From Candidatus Susulua stagnicola (lineage in GTDB: Bacteria; Omnitrophota; Gorgyraeia; Duberdicusellales; 4484-171), in NCBI GenBank assembly GCA_030765735.1, contig JAVCBZ010000085.1, forward strand, positions 1 to 51,519: DNA of 51,519 bases, in the 5' to 3' direction. The translations under genes and the position numbers were made by a program. Numbering within the stretch: the stretch's first letter is position 1; each line of letters begins with the position of its first letter. Of the stretch, positions 14,153 to 23,628 are shown one piece after another. The notes under the pieces were generated by a model that saw only the letters and a program-made list of their open reading frames with translations, was not told the origin of the DNA and made no database searches.

Positions 14153-15340
14153 ATGAAAAATAAAGTACTTATTTTTGGTTCAACTGGTTCTATTGGCAAA
14201 AATGTCTTAAGTGTGATTAGAGCAAGCAAGAACAAATTTAAGGTTATTGGTCTTTGTGCTAATAAAGATAGTGATACTCTTTATCGCCAAATTAAGGAAT
14301 TTAAGCCATTATTTGTTTGCCTAAGAGATGAAGATAAGGCTAAAAGTTTTAAAAAGAAGTTAGATAAGAGTATTAAGTTCTTTTTTGGCCAAAAAGGTTT
14401 AGAAGAGTTTTCTTCTATTAAAGCAGATATTGCGGTAATGGCTATTACTGGGATATCAGCCTTAAAACCACTTTTAATAGCTATTGCTAATAGCAAACGT
14501 ATAGCCTTAGCTAATAAAGAATCTATAGTTACTGCTGGATCAATAGTATTTAATAAAGCCAAGAGTTTTAATACTCAAATATTACCAGTAGATAGTGAAA
14601 TAAATGCTCTTTTTCAACTTATAAAACCTTCTCCAAGCTCTGATTTATCTCGAAGCCGGTTTAAGAGAAGAGGGCAAGATGATTTTCGTAAGGTTTACCT
14701 TACTGCTTCTGGAGGAGCTTTAGCTGGTTACAGCAAAAGCAGATTAGCTCAAGTTAGCGTGGACAAAGTTCTAGATCATCCTACTTGGAAGATGGGTAAA
14801 CGAGTAACTGTAGATAGCGCGACCTTAGTTAATAAAGGGTTTGAAGTTATAGAGACTCATTGTTTTTTTGGATTAGATTATTCTCAAATTGGCATTGTTC
14901 TCCACAAGGAGTCAGCAATTCATGCTTTCGTAGAGTGTAGAGACAATACTTTATTCGCTTGTCTTTATCCTCCGGATATGAAGATGCCAATTTCTTATGC
15001 TCTTTATTATCCAAAGCGTTTTAATTCTCAGAAAGAGGTGAATTTTAAGAGTAGTTTTTCTTGTAATTTTAAGCCTCTCGACTATAAAGATTATCCTTTA
15101 TTGAAGATAATCTTACAGGCTGGAGAAAGAGGAGATAATGCTTTAGTTGTTTTGAATGCTGTTGATGAGATAGCTATAGATTATTTTTTAAAAAGAAAAA
15201 TAAAGTTTATTGATATACATAAGGTGATGACTTATTTTTTTAGAAAGTATGAATCTAGTAAGATAAAAAAGATAGAAGATGTTTTTTTCTGGGATGATTG
15301 GGCAAGAAATAAAACAAAGGAGTATTTAAATAAATTATGA
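14153..15340 (+). CDS. dxr: 1-deoxy-D-xylulose 5-phosphate reductoisomerase
   Basis: Dxr catalyses the first committed step of the MEP isoprenoid pathway, making MEP with NADPH. The Rossmann start IFGSTGSIGKN, the ALANKES motif, metal-binding LPVDSE, LTASGG, HPTWKMG and LVNKGFEVIE are intact. Between LFQLIK and VYLTASGG is a polar segment (PSPSSDLSRSRFKRRGQDDF) longer than in Bacillus but close to the E. coli length. The GAGGT site lies about 12 bp before the ATG. The stop overlaps rseP (ATGA). IspG, a later enzyme of the pathway, is two genes downstream. Confidence 0.96.
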   Translation: MKNKVLIFGSTGSIGKNVLSVIRASKNKFKVIGLCANKDSDTLYRQIKEFKPLFVCLRDEDKAKSFKKKLDKSIKFFFGQKGLEEFSSIKADIAVMAITGISALKPLLIAIANSKRIALANKESIVTAGSIVFNKAKSFNTQILPVDSEINALFQLIKPSPSSDLSRSRFKRRGQDDFRKVYLTASGGALAGYSKSRLAQVSVDKVLDHPTWKMGKRVTVDSATLVNKGFEVIETHCFFGLDYSQIGIVLHKESAIHAFVECRDNTLFACLYPPDMKMPISYALYYPKRFNSQKEVNFKSSFSCNFKPLDYKDYPLLKIILQAGERGDNALVVLNAVDEIAIDYFLKRKIKFIDIHKVMTYFFRKYESSKIKKIEDVFFWDDWARNKTKEYLNKL

Positions 15341-16470
15341 ATATCATTGGAATGATTACAGTCGGAAGTATTTTTAGCATTTTAATTGTAGTCCATGAGT
15401 TTGGCCATTATATTGCTGCCAAGCGTTCAGGAGTAAGAGTGGAAAGATTTGCTTTAGGTTTTGGTCCAGTTTTATTTAAACGTCAGGGCAAAGAAACAGA
15501 ATTTGTAATTTGTGCTTTTCCTCTTGGTGGGTATGTAAAAATGGCCGGTGATACTCGCCAGGAACAAAAAGGATCTAGTGATGAGTTTTTGTCAAAGTCT
15601 ACAGGAATAAAGTCAAAGATTGTTTTTGCTGGACCTTTGTTTAATTACTTATTAGCTTTAGTTATATTTTGTATTATCGCTTTGGTTGGTTTTCCTTATC
15701 CTGATTCTGTAGTTGGTAGCGTTTTAGATGATTATCCAGCTAAGGCTGCTGGAGTGCAAGAGGGTGATAGGATTTTGGCTGTAAATGGTAATCAAGTTGA
15801 ACATTGGATGGATATGGCTGATGAAATCTATCAAGCTAAAGATAAGGTTGACCTTCGTATCCAGCGAAAGGGAGAGATTATATCATTGACTATCCCTTTG
15901 CAGCAAAAAGAGATAACTGATGATTTTGGCAAGAGAAAAAATGTCTCAATAATAGGGATAGGTACTTCTTCTGCAATAAAAACTGTTAAATACAAATTTC
16001 CTCAAGCAATAATTAAAGGATTCGAGTCTTTATTCAAACTTACTCTTTTAGTGATTAAGGGTTTTACTTTTATGATCTTGGGGATAATTCCTTTTAAAGA
16101 GGCTATGGCTGGGCCAGTAGGAATTTATTTTATTACTTCTCAGGTAATGAAAATTGGAATTGTTGCTACATTACATCTTGTGGCAGCTTTAAGTGTAAGT
16201 TTAGCGATTATAAATTTATTTCCAATACCAGTATTAGATGGTGGACATCTTTTATTCTTTTTTATGGAAAAAGTAAGAGGCAAACCAATTAGTGAGAAGG
16301 TTGAAGATAACTTAACTCGTGTAGGTCTAAGCCTTCTTATTCTTTTGATTGTTTTCGTCTTTTATAATGATATTGTTCGTTTTGGACCTAAAATTTGGAA
16401 TAAGAAAAACGCTATACAGGTAGAAGAGAGTAATCTTGTTGATGAAGTTGATAAACCTACTAGTGAGTAA
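15337..16470 (+). CDS. rseP: Site-2 protease RseP/MmpA-type membrane metalloprotease
   Basis: RseP cuts transmembrane substrates such as anti-sigma factors after a first cleavage outside the membrane. The zinc motif HEFGH is at residues 21-25 in the first membrane helix, and the third zinc ligand lies in NLFPIPVLDGGHLLFF near the C-terminus. A single PDZ domain (about 125-185, including AAGVQEGDRILAVNGNQVE) separates the membrane parts; E. coli RseP has two. The length of 377 aa fits the one-PDZ form. It overlaps dxr. Confidence 0.95.
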   Translation: MNIIGMITVGSIFSILIVVHEFGHYIAAKRSGVRVERFALGFGPVLFKRQGKETEFVICAFPLGGYVKMAGDTRQEQKGSSDEFLSKSTGIKSKIVFAGPLFNYLLALVIFCIIALVGFPYPDSVVGSVLDDYPAKAAGVQEGDRILAVNGNQVEHWMDMADEIYQAKDKVDLRIQRKGEIISLTIPLQQKEITDDFGKRKNVSIIGIGTSSAIKTVKYKFPQAIIKGFESLFKLTLLVIKGFTFMILGIIPFKEAMAGPVGIYFITSQVMKIGIVATLHLVAALSVSLAIINLFPIPVLDGGHLLFFFMEKVRGKPISEKVEDNLTRVGLSLLILLIVFVFYNDIVRFGPKIWNKKNAIQVEESNLVDEVDKPTSE

Positions 16471-16512
16471 GAATTTTGTTATTGGTTTTTAAAAATTAGA
16501 GAATTTTTTATT

Positions 16513-17556
16513 ATGAGCAGAAAAGTAAAAATAGGTAATTTAGGTATTGGAGGAAAGAATCCAGTACGAATAAAAGGGATGCTCAAGACGCCAACTAAGG
16601 ATGTTAAAGGTCTTATCAAAGAAGCCAAGACTTTAGAAAAAGAAGGCGTAGAAGCTATAAGGGTAGCAGTTCGCGATGAAAAAGATGCTTCAGTAGCTAA
16701 GCTTCTCAAAAAACATATTAAGGTACCTTTAGTGGCTGATATTCATTTTCATCCCAAGCTAGCTCTTATGTCAATTGATCAGGGTTTTGAAAGTATTCGC
16801 TTAAACCCTATGAATATGAGAAAGTCCAAAGATGTTAAAGAAATTGCTAAAGCTGCTAAGAAAGCTGGTATATCGATTAGAGTTGGAATTAATTCTGGGG
16901 GATTTAAGCGTAAGTTTTCATCACCTAAGGCCTTTGGTCAACAAATGGTTAAGGAAGCTGAAGTTTATCTTAAGCTCTTGGAAGCAGAAAACTTTTTTGA
17001 TATAATGGTTTCTCTAAAAGGTTCTGATGTTTTATCTACTAGCGCAGCTAATGAGCTATTCTCCAAGAAGCACGATTACCCCCTACATTTAGGAATTACA
17101 GCTACTGGTCCTTTTATAGGGGGAATAACTAAATCATCATTAGGGTTAGGCAATCTTCTTTATCAAGGCATAGGAGATGTTATTAGGGTTTCCTTAACAG
17201 CTCCTTCTTTTTGGGAGATAAGGGTGGCTAAATACATTTTGCAGGCGCTTAATTTAAGAAAGTTTGGTCCTGAGATAGTTTCTTGTCCTACTTGTTCACG
17301 TTGTGGAGTTGATTTAGTAAGTATTGTAGAGAAGTTTGAGAAAGCTTTAAAGAAAGAGAAGATTAAGCAGTCAGTCCAAATTGCAATTATGGGTTGCGTA
17401 GTCAATGGTCCTGGAGAAGCTTACCAAGCGGATATTGGCGCTGCTTTTGGAGATAAGAAGGCTGTAATTTTTCAAAAAGATAAGATTATAGGGCAAAGTA
17501 GTGAAAAAAAAATAGTGGCTGATCTAATAAAAGAAGTGAGGAAAAGGTGGAAATAG
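16513..17556 (+). CDS. ispG: 4-hydroxy-3-methylbut-2-enyl diphosphate synthase
   Basis: IspG is the 4Fe-4S enzyme that makes HMBPP, the next-to-last MEP pathway intermediate. The cluster ligands are visible: CPTCSRC supplies two of its cysteines, IMGCVVNGPGEA the third, and its glutamate may act as the fourth ligand. The N-terminal TIM barrel includes VPLVADIHFHPKLAL and SIRLNPMN. The 347-aa length is the bacterial two-domain form. The last codons overlap the GTG start of the ATPase gene by 10 bp. Confidence 0.96.
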   Translation: MSRKVKIGNLGIGGKNPVRIKGMLKTPTKDVKGLIKEAKTLEKEGVEAIRVAVRDEKDASVAKLLKKHIKVPLVADIHFHPKLALMSIDQGFESIRLNPMNMRKSKDVKEIAKAAKKAGISIRVGINSGGFKRKFSSPKAFGQQMVKEAEVYLKLLEAENFFDIMVSLKGSDVLSTSAANELFSKKHDYPLHLGITATGPFIGGITKSSLGLGNLLYQGIGDVIRVSLTAPSFWEIRVAKYILQALNLRKFGPEIVSCPTCSRCGVDLVSIVEKFEKALKKEKIKQSVQIAIMGCVVNGPGEAYQADIGAAFGDKKAVIFQKDKIIGQSSEKKIVADLIKEVRKRWK

Positions 17557-18791
17557 CAAATCTTAAAAAAATGATACGTAGAGAAATCAGTATACTTGCT
17601 GGGCAGGAAGGAAAAACTACTCGAGAGTTTTTTATAGAGAGGGCTAATCAAATATTTGAAAATATTGACCCTGAGGATAAAGAAGGTATAGACTTAGCAG
17701 CTAAAGACAAGATGATTTCTTCTTTATGTGATGATTTTCTAGGTTTAGGTCCTTTGCAAAGGCTTATGGATGATAAGAGTGTAACTGAAATTATGATCAA
17801 TGGTCCTGACAAGATATATATAGAGAAAGGTGGCAAAAAGGGTTCTTGCAATATTAAGTTTGATGATGAGACCCATTTGCGATATATCATTGAGAAAATG
17901 ATTGCTCCAGCTGGCAGAAGAGTGGACGAGAGTTCTCCCTATGTAGATTTTTCTCTTAAAGATGGTTCAAGAGTAAATGTTATTTTGCCACCACTTGCGA
18001 TTAAAGGGGCAACAGTAACTATCAGGAAATTTTTGGACTTTATTCAGAGTACTGATGATTTAATTAAAATGGGAACAATTGATAATCGAATGGCTGAATT
18101 TCTAAAAGCTTGTGTAAAGGCTAAGGTAAATATTCTTTTCTCAGGAGCAACTGGTTCTGGTAAAACTACTACCTTAGAAGTGCTTTCTTCTTACATTAAG
18201 GCTGATGAGAGGATTATTACTATTGAAGATGCTCTAGAATTAAATTTACGTCAGGATCATGTTGTAAGTTTGCTTACTCGATCGTCAAATATAGAGGGCA
18301 AAGGAGAAGTTTCTCCTAGAGAATTATTTCGCAATACTTTAAGAATGTGTCCAACTCGGATTATTCTTGGTGAAGTAAGAGGTGAAGAAGCTCTAGATTA
18401 TCTTCAAGCTTTAAATAGTGGGCATAGAGGATCTTTAGCGGTTGTTCATGCTTCTACCCCAACTGATGCTATTAGTCGTTTAGAAACAATGGCTTTATAT
18501 GCTGGAATTAATTTTCCAGCTTGGGCTATAAGAAACCAGATTTCATCTGGTTTAGATTTGATTGTTCAGCATGCACAGCTTAGTGATGGTTCTCGAAAAA
18601 TAACCCATATCACTGAAGTTGGAAAGATGAAAGACAACCAAATAGAATTAAGAAATATTTTTTATTATGATATAGAAGAAGTGTCAACTGATGCTAGTGT
18701 AAAAGGAAAGTTCAAATTTGATAAATTACCGGAATTTATGCCAATTTTTAAGAAAGAAGGTATCCAAATTAATGAGAATATTTTTAAGTAA
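17547..18791 (+). CDS. CpaF/TadA-type secretion ATPase (orphan)
   Basis: The protein is a type II/IV secretion ATPase of the CpaF/TadA branch. The N-terminal part (residues 1-120) includes PLQRLMDDKSVTEIMINGPD. The ATPase core has Walker A GATGSGKT (200-207), the Asp box IITIEDALEL, Walker B-like RIILGEVRGEEALD and the His box LNSGHRGSLAVVHAS. It would power Flp-type pilus assembly, but no other tad/cpa genes are in this window. It starts with GTG inside the end of ispG and is followed 18 bp later by proS, so it is cotranscribed with housekeeping genes. Confidence 0.92.
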   Translation: MEIANLKKMIRREISILAGQEGKTTREFFIERANQIFENIDPEDKEGIDLAAKDKMISSLCDDFLGLGPLQRLMDDKSVTEIMINGPDKIYIEKGGKKGSCNIKFDDETHLRYIIEKMIAPAGRRVDESSPYVDFSLKDGSRVNVILPPLAIKGATVTIRKFLDFIQSTDDLIKMGTIDNRMAEFLKACVKAKVNILFSGATGSGKTTTLEVLSSYIKADERIITIEDALELNLRQDHVVSLLTRSSNIEGKGEVSPRELFRNTLRMCPTRIILGEVRGEEALDYLQALNSGHRGSLAVVHASTPTDAISRLETMALYAGINFPAWAIRNQISSGLDLIVQHAQLSDGSRKITHITEVGKMKDNQIELRNIFYYDIEEVSTDASVKGKFKFDKLPEFMPIFKKEGIQINENIFK

Positions 18792-18809
18792 TAGATAGGG
18801 AGACAAAGA

Positions 18810-20036
18810 ATGTTGTTTTCAAAAAGTTTTATTGTTACTCAGAGAGAAGATCCTAAAGTTGCTGAATGCAAGAGCCATAAGTTGCTTCTTAGAGGCGGGT
18901 TTCTTTTTATGGTTTCTTCAGGGATATATTCTTATCTTCCTTTAGGTTGTAGGGTTTTGAATAATATTTCTAATATTATTAGAAAACATATGAATTCAAA
19001 AGGAGCTCAAGAATTATTTATGAGTGCTCTTCAACCTATGGAGATGTGGAAAAAAACTGGTCGGGATAAGGATTTAGCAGAAGTAATGTTTAGATTCAAA
19101 GATCGTAGGGATAGGGATATGTGCTTAGGTCCTACTCATGAGGAAGAAATTACTGAGATAGTCAAGAGATCAGTATCTTCATATAAACAACTTCCAATGA
19201 TACTTTATCAAATTCAAACAAAATTTCGTGATGAACCTCGTCCACGTTTTGGGTTGATGCGTAGTTGTGAGTTTATTATGAAAGATGCTTATAGTTTTGA
19301 TAAGGACAATCAAGGTTTAGATGAAAATTATGAAAGGATGTTTCAGGCTTATAAAGATATATTTGCTGAATGTGGTTTAGATTTTGTAAACATTGAAGCT
19401 GATTCTGGAGCTATGGGCGGAAATTTGTCTCATGAGTTCATGGTTCCTGGAGATATTGGTGAAGATTTACTTTATAAATGCTCTGATTGTGCAAAGTATT
19501 TTAAAGAGAAAGAAAAGTGCCCAGTTTGTAATAAGAAGCTTGATCAGGTAAAGATGGTTGAGATTGGTCATACATTTAAATTAGGAACTAAATATTCTCA
19601 AGCTCAGGAAGCCTTCTTTCTTGATGAAAATGGCAATAGACTTCCCTTTATAATGGGTTGCTATGGTATTGGAGTTAGTAGAGTTTTATCAGCTATAGCT
19701 GAAGTTAACTCCGATCAAGAAGGTTTAGTTTGGCCTAAAGGAGTAAGTCCTTTTGATATAAGTTTGGTAGTCTTAGATCAGTCAATATTGCCTAAGGCTT
19801 TAGAACTAGAACAGGCTCTAGAGAAACAAGGATTATCAGTATTGATTGATGATCGCTTCGAAGCTGCTGGGGTGAAGTTTAATGATGCTTATTTGCTTGG
19901 TAATCCTTATATTTTAATTATGGGTAAGAAATATCTTAAAGATGAAACTATAGATTTAGAGATAAGAAAAACAAAGGTAAGTAAATCTTTTGATAAAGAA
20001 AGTTTAATAAAATTTTTAAAAGATGAGTATAGCTGA
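18810..20036 (+). CDS. proS: Prolyl-tRNA synthetase lacking the INS editing domain
   Basis: ProRS charges tRNA-Pro. The class II core is clear: GIYSYLPLG, LGPTHEEEITEIV, FRDEPRPRFGLMRSCEFIMKDAYSFD and GCYGIGVSRVLSA. At 408 aa it is far shorter than the usual bacterial form of about 570 aa. Where the YbaK-like INS domain normally sits there is only a short segment with four cysteines, Cys224-x2-Cys227-x9-Cys237-x2-Cys240, which looks like a zinc ribbon. Hydrolysis of Ala-tRNA-Pro would need another factor. GGGAGA precedes the ATG; the stop overlaps rimP by 14 bp. Confidence 0.95.
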   Translation: MLFSKSFIVTQREDPKVAECKSHKLLLRGGFLFMVSSGIYSYLPLGCRVLNNISNIIRKHMNSKGAQELFMSALQPMEMWKKTGRDKDLAEVMFRFKDRRDRDMCLGPTHEEEITEIVKRSVSSYKQLPMILYQIQTKFRDEPRPRFGLMRSCEFIMKDAYSFDKDNQGLDENYERMFQAYKDIFAECGLDFVNIEADSGAMGGNLSHEFMVPGDIGEDLLYKCSDCAKYFKEKEKCPVCNKKLDQVKMVEIGHTFKLGTKYSQAQEAFFLDENGNRLPFIMGCYGIGVSRVLSAIAEVNSDQEGLVWPKGVSPFDISLVVLDQSILPKALELEQALEKQGLSVLIDDRFEAAGVKFNDAYLLGNPYILIMGKKYLKDETIDLEIRKTKVSKSFDKESLIKFLKDEYS

Positions 20037-20490
20037 TAGAAACAAACAACTTGAGCTTAAAGTTGGAGATATTGTTAAAGAATTAGAGGTGGAGCTAATA
20101 GAGTTTAAAGTCCAAAGTTCAGCTGGAAAGAATATTTTGCGTTGCATAGTGGATTTTCCTGAAGGTGGCATAACCTTAGATAGTTGTGCTTCGGTTAACA
20201 GAAGAATTTTAAATTACTTTGAAGAGAGTGGTGGTTTATATTCTAATTATGCAATAGAAGTTAATTCTCCGGGATTAGATAAAAAACTTTATAATTGTAA
20301 AGATTTTTTAAAAGTGAAAGGGAGAAATATTTTTCTTTGGTTAAATGAATCAGTTGAAGATAAAGAATATTTAGAAGGTCAAGTTTTGGAAGTTGATGAT
20401 GATAAAATATCCTTGAGTTTTGAAGGTAAAATTTTAAAAATTAATTTTAATAAAATTAAGGTGGGCAAAGAAAAAATAGAAATTAAATAA
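20023..20490 (+). CDS. rimP: Ribosome maturation factor RimP
   Basis: RimP helps assemble the 30S subunit. The 155-aa protein shows the family's NSPGLDKKL motif near its middle, with an N-terminal ferredoxin-like part (GNILRCIVDFPEGGITLDSC-like region around 45-65) and a C-terminal SH3-like barrel. The position directly before nusA and infB is the classic bacterial arrangement and supports the call. It starts inside the end of proS. Confidence 0.92.
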   Translation: MSIADRNKQLELKVGDIVKELEVELIEFKVQSSAGKNILRCIVDFPEGGITLDSCASVNRRILNYFEESGGLYSNYAIEVNSPGLDKKLYNCKDFLKVKGRNIFLWLNESVEDKEYLEGQVLEVDDDKISLSFEGKILKINFNKIKVGKEKIEIK

Positions 20491-20546
20491 AGCCCATTAA
20501 AATCGTCATTATTAAAGTCTGTTATCAGACAGGGAGGTTTACCAAA

Positions 20547-21734
20547 GTGAGAAAAGAATTTTTAAGTGTACTTGCACAATTAGAAAGAGAAAGAGGCATA
20601 GATAAGAGTATTCTTATTGAAGCTGTAAAACAAGCATTAGCTATAGCGGCAAAAAAGATCTCTAAGGGAGATTCTCAAGACATTGAAGCTAGGGTTGATA
20701 TTGATCCCGTAAGAGGAGATATCCATGTCTATGTTGGTGATAAAGAGATAGTTTCTAATGAGTTTGGTCGAATCGCTGCACAAACAGCTCGACAAGTAAT
20801 AATTCAGAAAATAAGGGAAGCTGAAAAGGATAATATTTATAATGAGTACAAAGACAAAGAAGGTAGTATTGTTGGAGGGGTTGTCTATCGCCTAGAGAGA
20901 AAAGCTGTTATCTTGGATCTTATGGGTAAGGCTGAGGGTATAATTCCTAATTCTTTCTTAAGCCCCCTTGATCACTTCCGTATTGGTGAAAGGGTTAAGG
21001 CTTTTGTTTACGAGGTCAAGAAAGAGAAAGGTGTGCAAATAATTCTTTCGCGTAGGCATGAAGACTTAGTTCGTAAATTGTTTAATTTAGAAGTTCCAGA
21101 GATTGGTGATGGAATTGTTGAAATAAAAGGAATTGCTCGTGATCCAGGAGAAAGAACAAAAATCGCTGTTGTTTCTAAAGATGATAAAGTTGATTGTGTT
21201 GGAGCTTGTGTTGGGATAAGAGGCTCACGAGTAAAGAGTATAATTGAAGAGCTAAGAGGAGAAAAGATTGACATTATAAGATGGGGCGAAGATATAAAGG
21301 AATTTATTAAAATGGCCCTTTCTCCAGCAGTTATTTCAATGATTGAATTAGATCGTGAGACTAGAAGAGCGAAAGTTTTAGTTGCTGCTGATCAACTTTC
21401 CTTATCTATTGGACGTAAGGGTCAAAATGTTCGTCTTGCTTCAAAGTTAGTGGGTTGGGAAATAGATGTTCGTTCTCGCGAAAGTATTGAAGAGAGCATT
21501 AAGAAGTTACTTACTTTAAAAGCTGTTGGTAAAAAAGTAGCTGCTGTTTTAGTAGATGCTGGGTATAATAATTTAAATTCCTTAGCTAGAGCTGAATTAA
21601 CCGCGCTTTCTTCGCTTAAGGGTATTGGTGCTAAAAAAGCTGCCAGTATAATAGAAGAAGTAAAGAAAGCCATAGCCATAGGGGATAAGGCAAAAGAGGA
21701 GAAAAAGGAGACAACCAAAGATGAGAATTCATGA
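20547..21734 (+). CDS. nusA: Transcription termination/antitermination factor NusA
   Basis: NusA binds RNA polymerase and nascent RNA and controls pausing and termination. The 395-aa protein has the N-terminal polymerase-binding domain (1-125, beginning LSVLAQLERERGIDKSILIEA), an S1 domain (about 130-200), two KH domains (about 200-330, with GACVGIRGSRVKSI and LSIGRKGQNVRLASKL) and a C-terminal helix-hairpin-helix region (SSLKGIGAKKAASIIEEV). The start is GTG with GGGAGG 9 bp upstream. A small hairpin GTCTG-TTAT-CAGAC (20517-20530) precedes it. The end overlaps infB. Confidence 0.97.
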   Translation: MRKEFLSVLAQLERERGIDKSILIEAVKQALAIAAKKISKGDSQDIEARVDIDPVRGDIHVYVGDKEIVSNEFGRIAAQTARQVIIQKIREAEKDNIYNEYKDKEGSIVGGVVYRLERKAVILDLMGKAEGIIPNSFLSPLDHFRIGERVKAFVYEVKKEKGVQIILSRRHEDLVRKLFNLEVPEIGDGIVEIKGIARDPGERTKIAVVSKDDKVDCVGACVGIRGSRVKSIIEELRGEKIDIIRWGEDIKEFIKMALSPAVISMIELDRETRRAKVLVAADQLSLSIGRKGQNVRLASKLVGWEIDVRSRESIEESIKKLLTLKAVGKKVAAVLVDAGYNNLNSLARAELTALSSLKGIGAKKAASIIEEVKKAIAIGDKAKEEKKETTKDENS

Positions 21735-23628
21735 GCTCGCTAAAGAATTAAACATAGATAGTAAAGAATTAATTAAAAAATTAAAACTGCTTAATTTTCA
21801 CGTAAAGAATCATATGTCTAGCGTGGATAAAGATACTGCTGACATCATTAAGCAAGAAGTTGGAGAGCTAGATCGCAAAGAGATTGAAGGGAATGTTGTT
21901 GAGGTTATTTTTCCGATTACTATTAAAGATATGGCTGTAAAATTAGGCAAAAAACCTTCACAGCTTTTATCTGATTTAATAAAGAAGAGTAAGTTTCTTA
22001 ATATTAACCAAAGTATTGATGAAAAATGTGCCAGAGAGATTGCTTATGAATATAAGATTAATTTAAAAGAGAAACTTTCTAAAGAAGAGGAAATTTTAAA
22101 AGTTGAATCTAAGAATTTAAAAAAACGGGCACCAGTAGTTACTCTTATGGGCCATATTGACCACGGAAAAACTAGCATTCTTGATTATATTCGAAAGAGT
22201 AAGGTTATCGATAAGGAATCTGGAGGGATTACTCAACATATTGGTGCTTATCAGGTATCTTTAGATAAAGGAAAAATTACTTTCATAGATACTCCTGGTC
22301 ATGAAACTTTTACAGCTATGCGTGCACGTGGTGCTGATGTTACCGATATCGTAATTATTGTAATAGCAGCTGATGATGGAATTAAGCCCCAAACAGTAGA
22401 GGCTATTGACCATGCTAAAGCTTCAGGGTCTTCGATTATTGTTGCTATTAATAAAATTGATAGACCTAATGCTAATGTTGATATGGTGAAACAACAGCTT
22501 GCTAAGGTGGATTTGGCTCCTGAAGATTGGGGTGGTAAAACTATTACTGTAAATGTATCAGCCAAGACTGGAGAGGGAATAGATGGTTTGCTAGACTTAA
22601 TCATTCTTCAATCTGATATTATGGAATTAAAAGCAGATTATCAACGTTCAGCTATTGGAATAGTAATAGAGGCAAGATTATCTAAAGGTAGAGGCTCTTT
22701 ATCCACAATTTTAGTTAAAGAAGGTATACTTAAAGTTGGAGATTGGTGTGTTTGCGGTCTTTGTTCTGGGAAAATAAAGGCAATCCACGATGACAAAAAT
22801 AATATTTTAAAAGAAATTTTGCCAGCTCATCCTGCCGAAATTTTAGGGTTAAATGGTGTTCCTAATCCTGGTGAGCAATTATTAGTTGTTGCTGATGAGA
22901 AGAGTGCTCGAGAAATTATTAATAAAAGAAAGGATGAAGAAACCAGGAAAAAAATTATACCAGCAACTCATCTTAAATTAGAAGATTTATATAAAAAGGT
23001 TCAAGAAGAAAACCTAAAGCAATTAAAGATTATTCTTAAAGCTGATGTTGGAGGTACTTTAGAAGCTGTTGAAGAAGCATTAAATAAAATTGCTACACAA
23101 GAAGTAAAATTAAATATTACTCATAAAGGAGTCGGTTCAGTAAATTCTTCTGATATCCTTTTAGCTGAAGTTACTGATTCTATTATTGTTGGATTTAAGG
23201 TTAGTATTGATGCTCAAGTTAGAGAGTTAGCACGTAAAAAAGGTATTGAAACCAGATCTTATCAAATTGTTTATGAGCTTATTGATGATGTTAAAGGTGC
23301 TGTAGAAGGATTGTTAACTCCTCACATAAAGCGTACTTTTTTAGGAAGAGCTAAGGTAAAGACAGTATTTAAATTAACAAAGGCCGGGATAATTTCTGGG
23401 TCTGTAGTAGAGAAGGGAAAGATTAAGAGAGGATCAATTTGTAATCTTTTTAGAGATAATGAAGTAATTTTTGAAGGGACTGTTAAGACTTTAAAGAGAT
23501 TTAAGGATGATGTTAGAGAGGTCGTTGAAGGTCTGGAGTGTGGTATTGATATAGGATATGACAAGATCAAAGAAGGCGATATCATTGATACTTTTAATGA
23601 AGAGACAATTGCTCGGAAATTAAAATGA
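21721..23628 (+). CDS. infB: Translation initiation factor IF-2
   Basis: IF-2 is the GTPase that places initiator tRNA on the ribosome. G motifs are LMGHIDHGKTSILD (Ile replaces the common Val), GGITQHIGAY, DTPGHETF, NKID and SAKTGEG. The 635-aa length is at the short end because the N-terminal low-complexity region is almost absent; the protein begins with one IF2_N-type helix bundle (1-55) and a linker. The C-terminal IF-2 domains follow from about 310. It starts inside the nusA end behind AAGGAG and its stop overlaps trpS. Confidence 0.97.
   Translation: MRIHELAKELNIDSKELIKKLKLLNFHVKNHMSSVDKDTADIIKQEVGELDRKEIEGNVVEVIFPITIKDMAVKLGKKPSQLLSDLIKKSKFLNINQSIDEKCAREIAYEYKINLKEKLSKEEEILKVESKNLKKRAPVVTLMGHIDHGKTSILDYIRKSKVIDKESGGITQHIGAYQVSLDKGKITFIDTPGHETFTAMRARGADVTDIVIIVIAADDGIKPQTVEAIDHAKASGSSIIVAINKIDRPNANVDMVKQQLAKVDLAPEDWGGKTITVNVSAKTGEGIDGLLDLIILQSDIMELKADYQRSAIGIVIEARLSKGRGSLSTILVKEGILKVGDWCVCGLCSGKIKAIHDDKNNILKEILPAHPAEILGLNGVPNPGEQLLVVADEKSAREIINKRKDEETRKKIIPATHLKLEDLYKKVQEENLKQLKIILKADVGGTLEAVEEALNKIATQEVKLNITHKGVGSVNSSDILLAEVTDSIIVGFKVSIDAQVRELARKKGIETRSYQIVYELIDDVKGAVEGLLTPHIKRTFLGRAKVKTVFKLTKAGIISGSVVEKGKIKRGSICNLFRDNEVIFEGTVKTLKRFKDDVREVVEGLECGIDIGYDKIKEGDIIDTFNEETIARKLK

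Noticed and set aside
14625..14690. Repeat-derived insertion in dxr
   Set aside because: The polar segment is long compared with Bacillus Dxr but similar to the E. coli spacing, and no clear inverted repeat is found in the DNA.
20517..20530. Regulatory hairpin GTCTG-TTAT-CAGAC before nusA
   Set aside because: Only five base pairs with no T-run; too small to claim more than chance.
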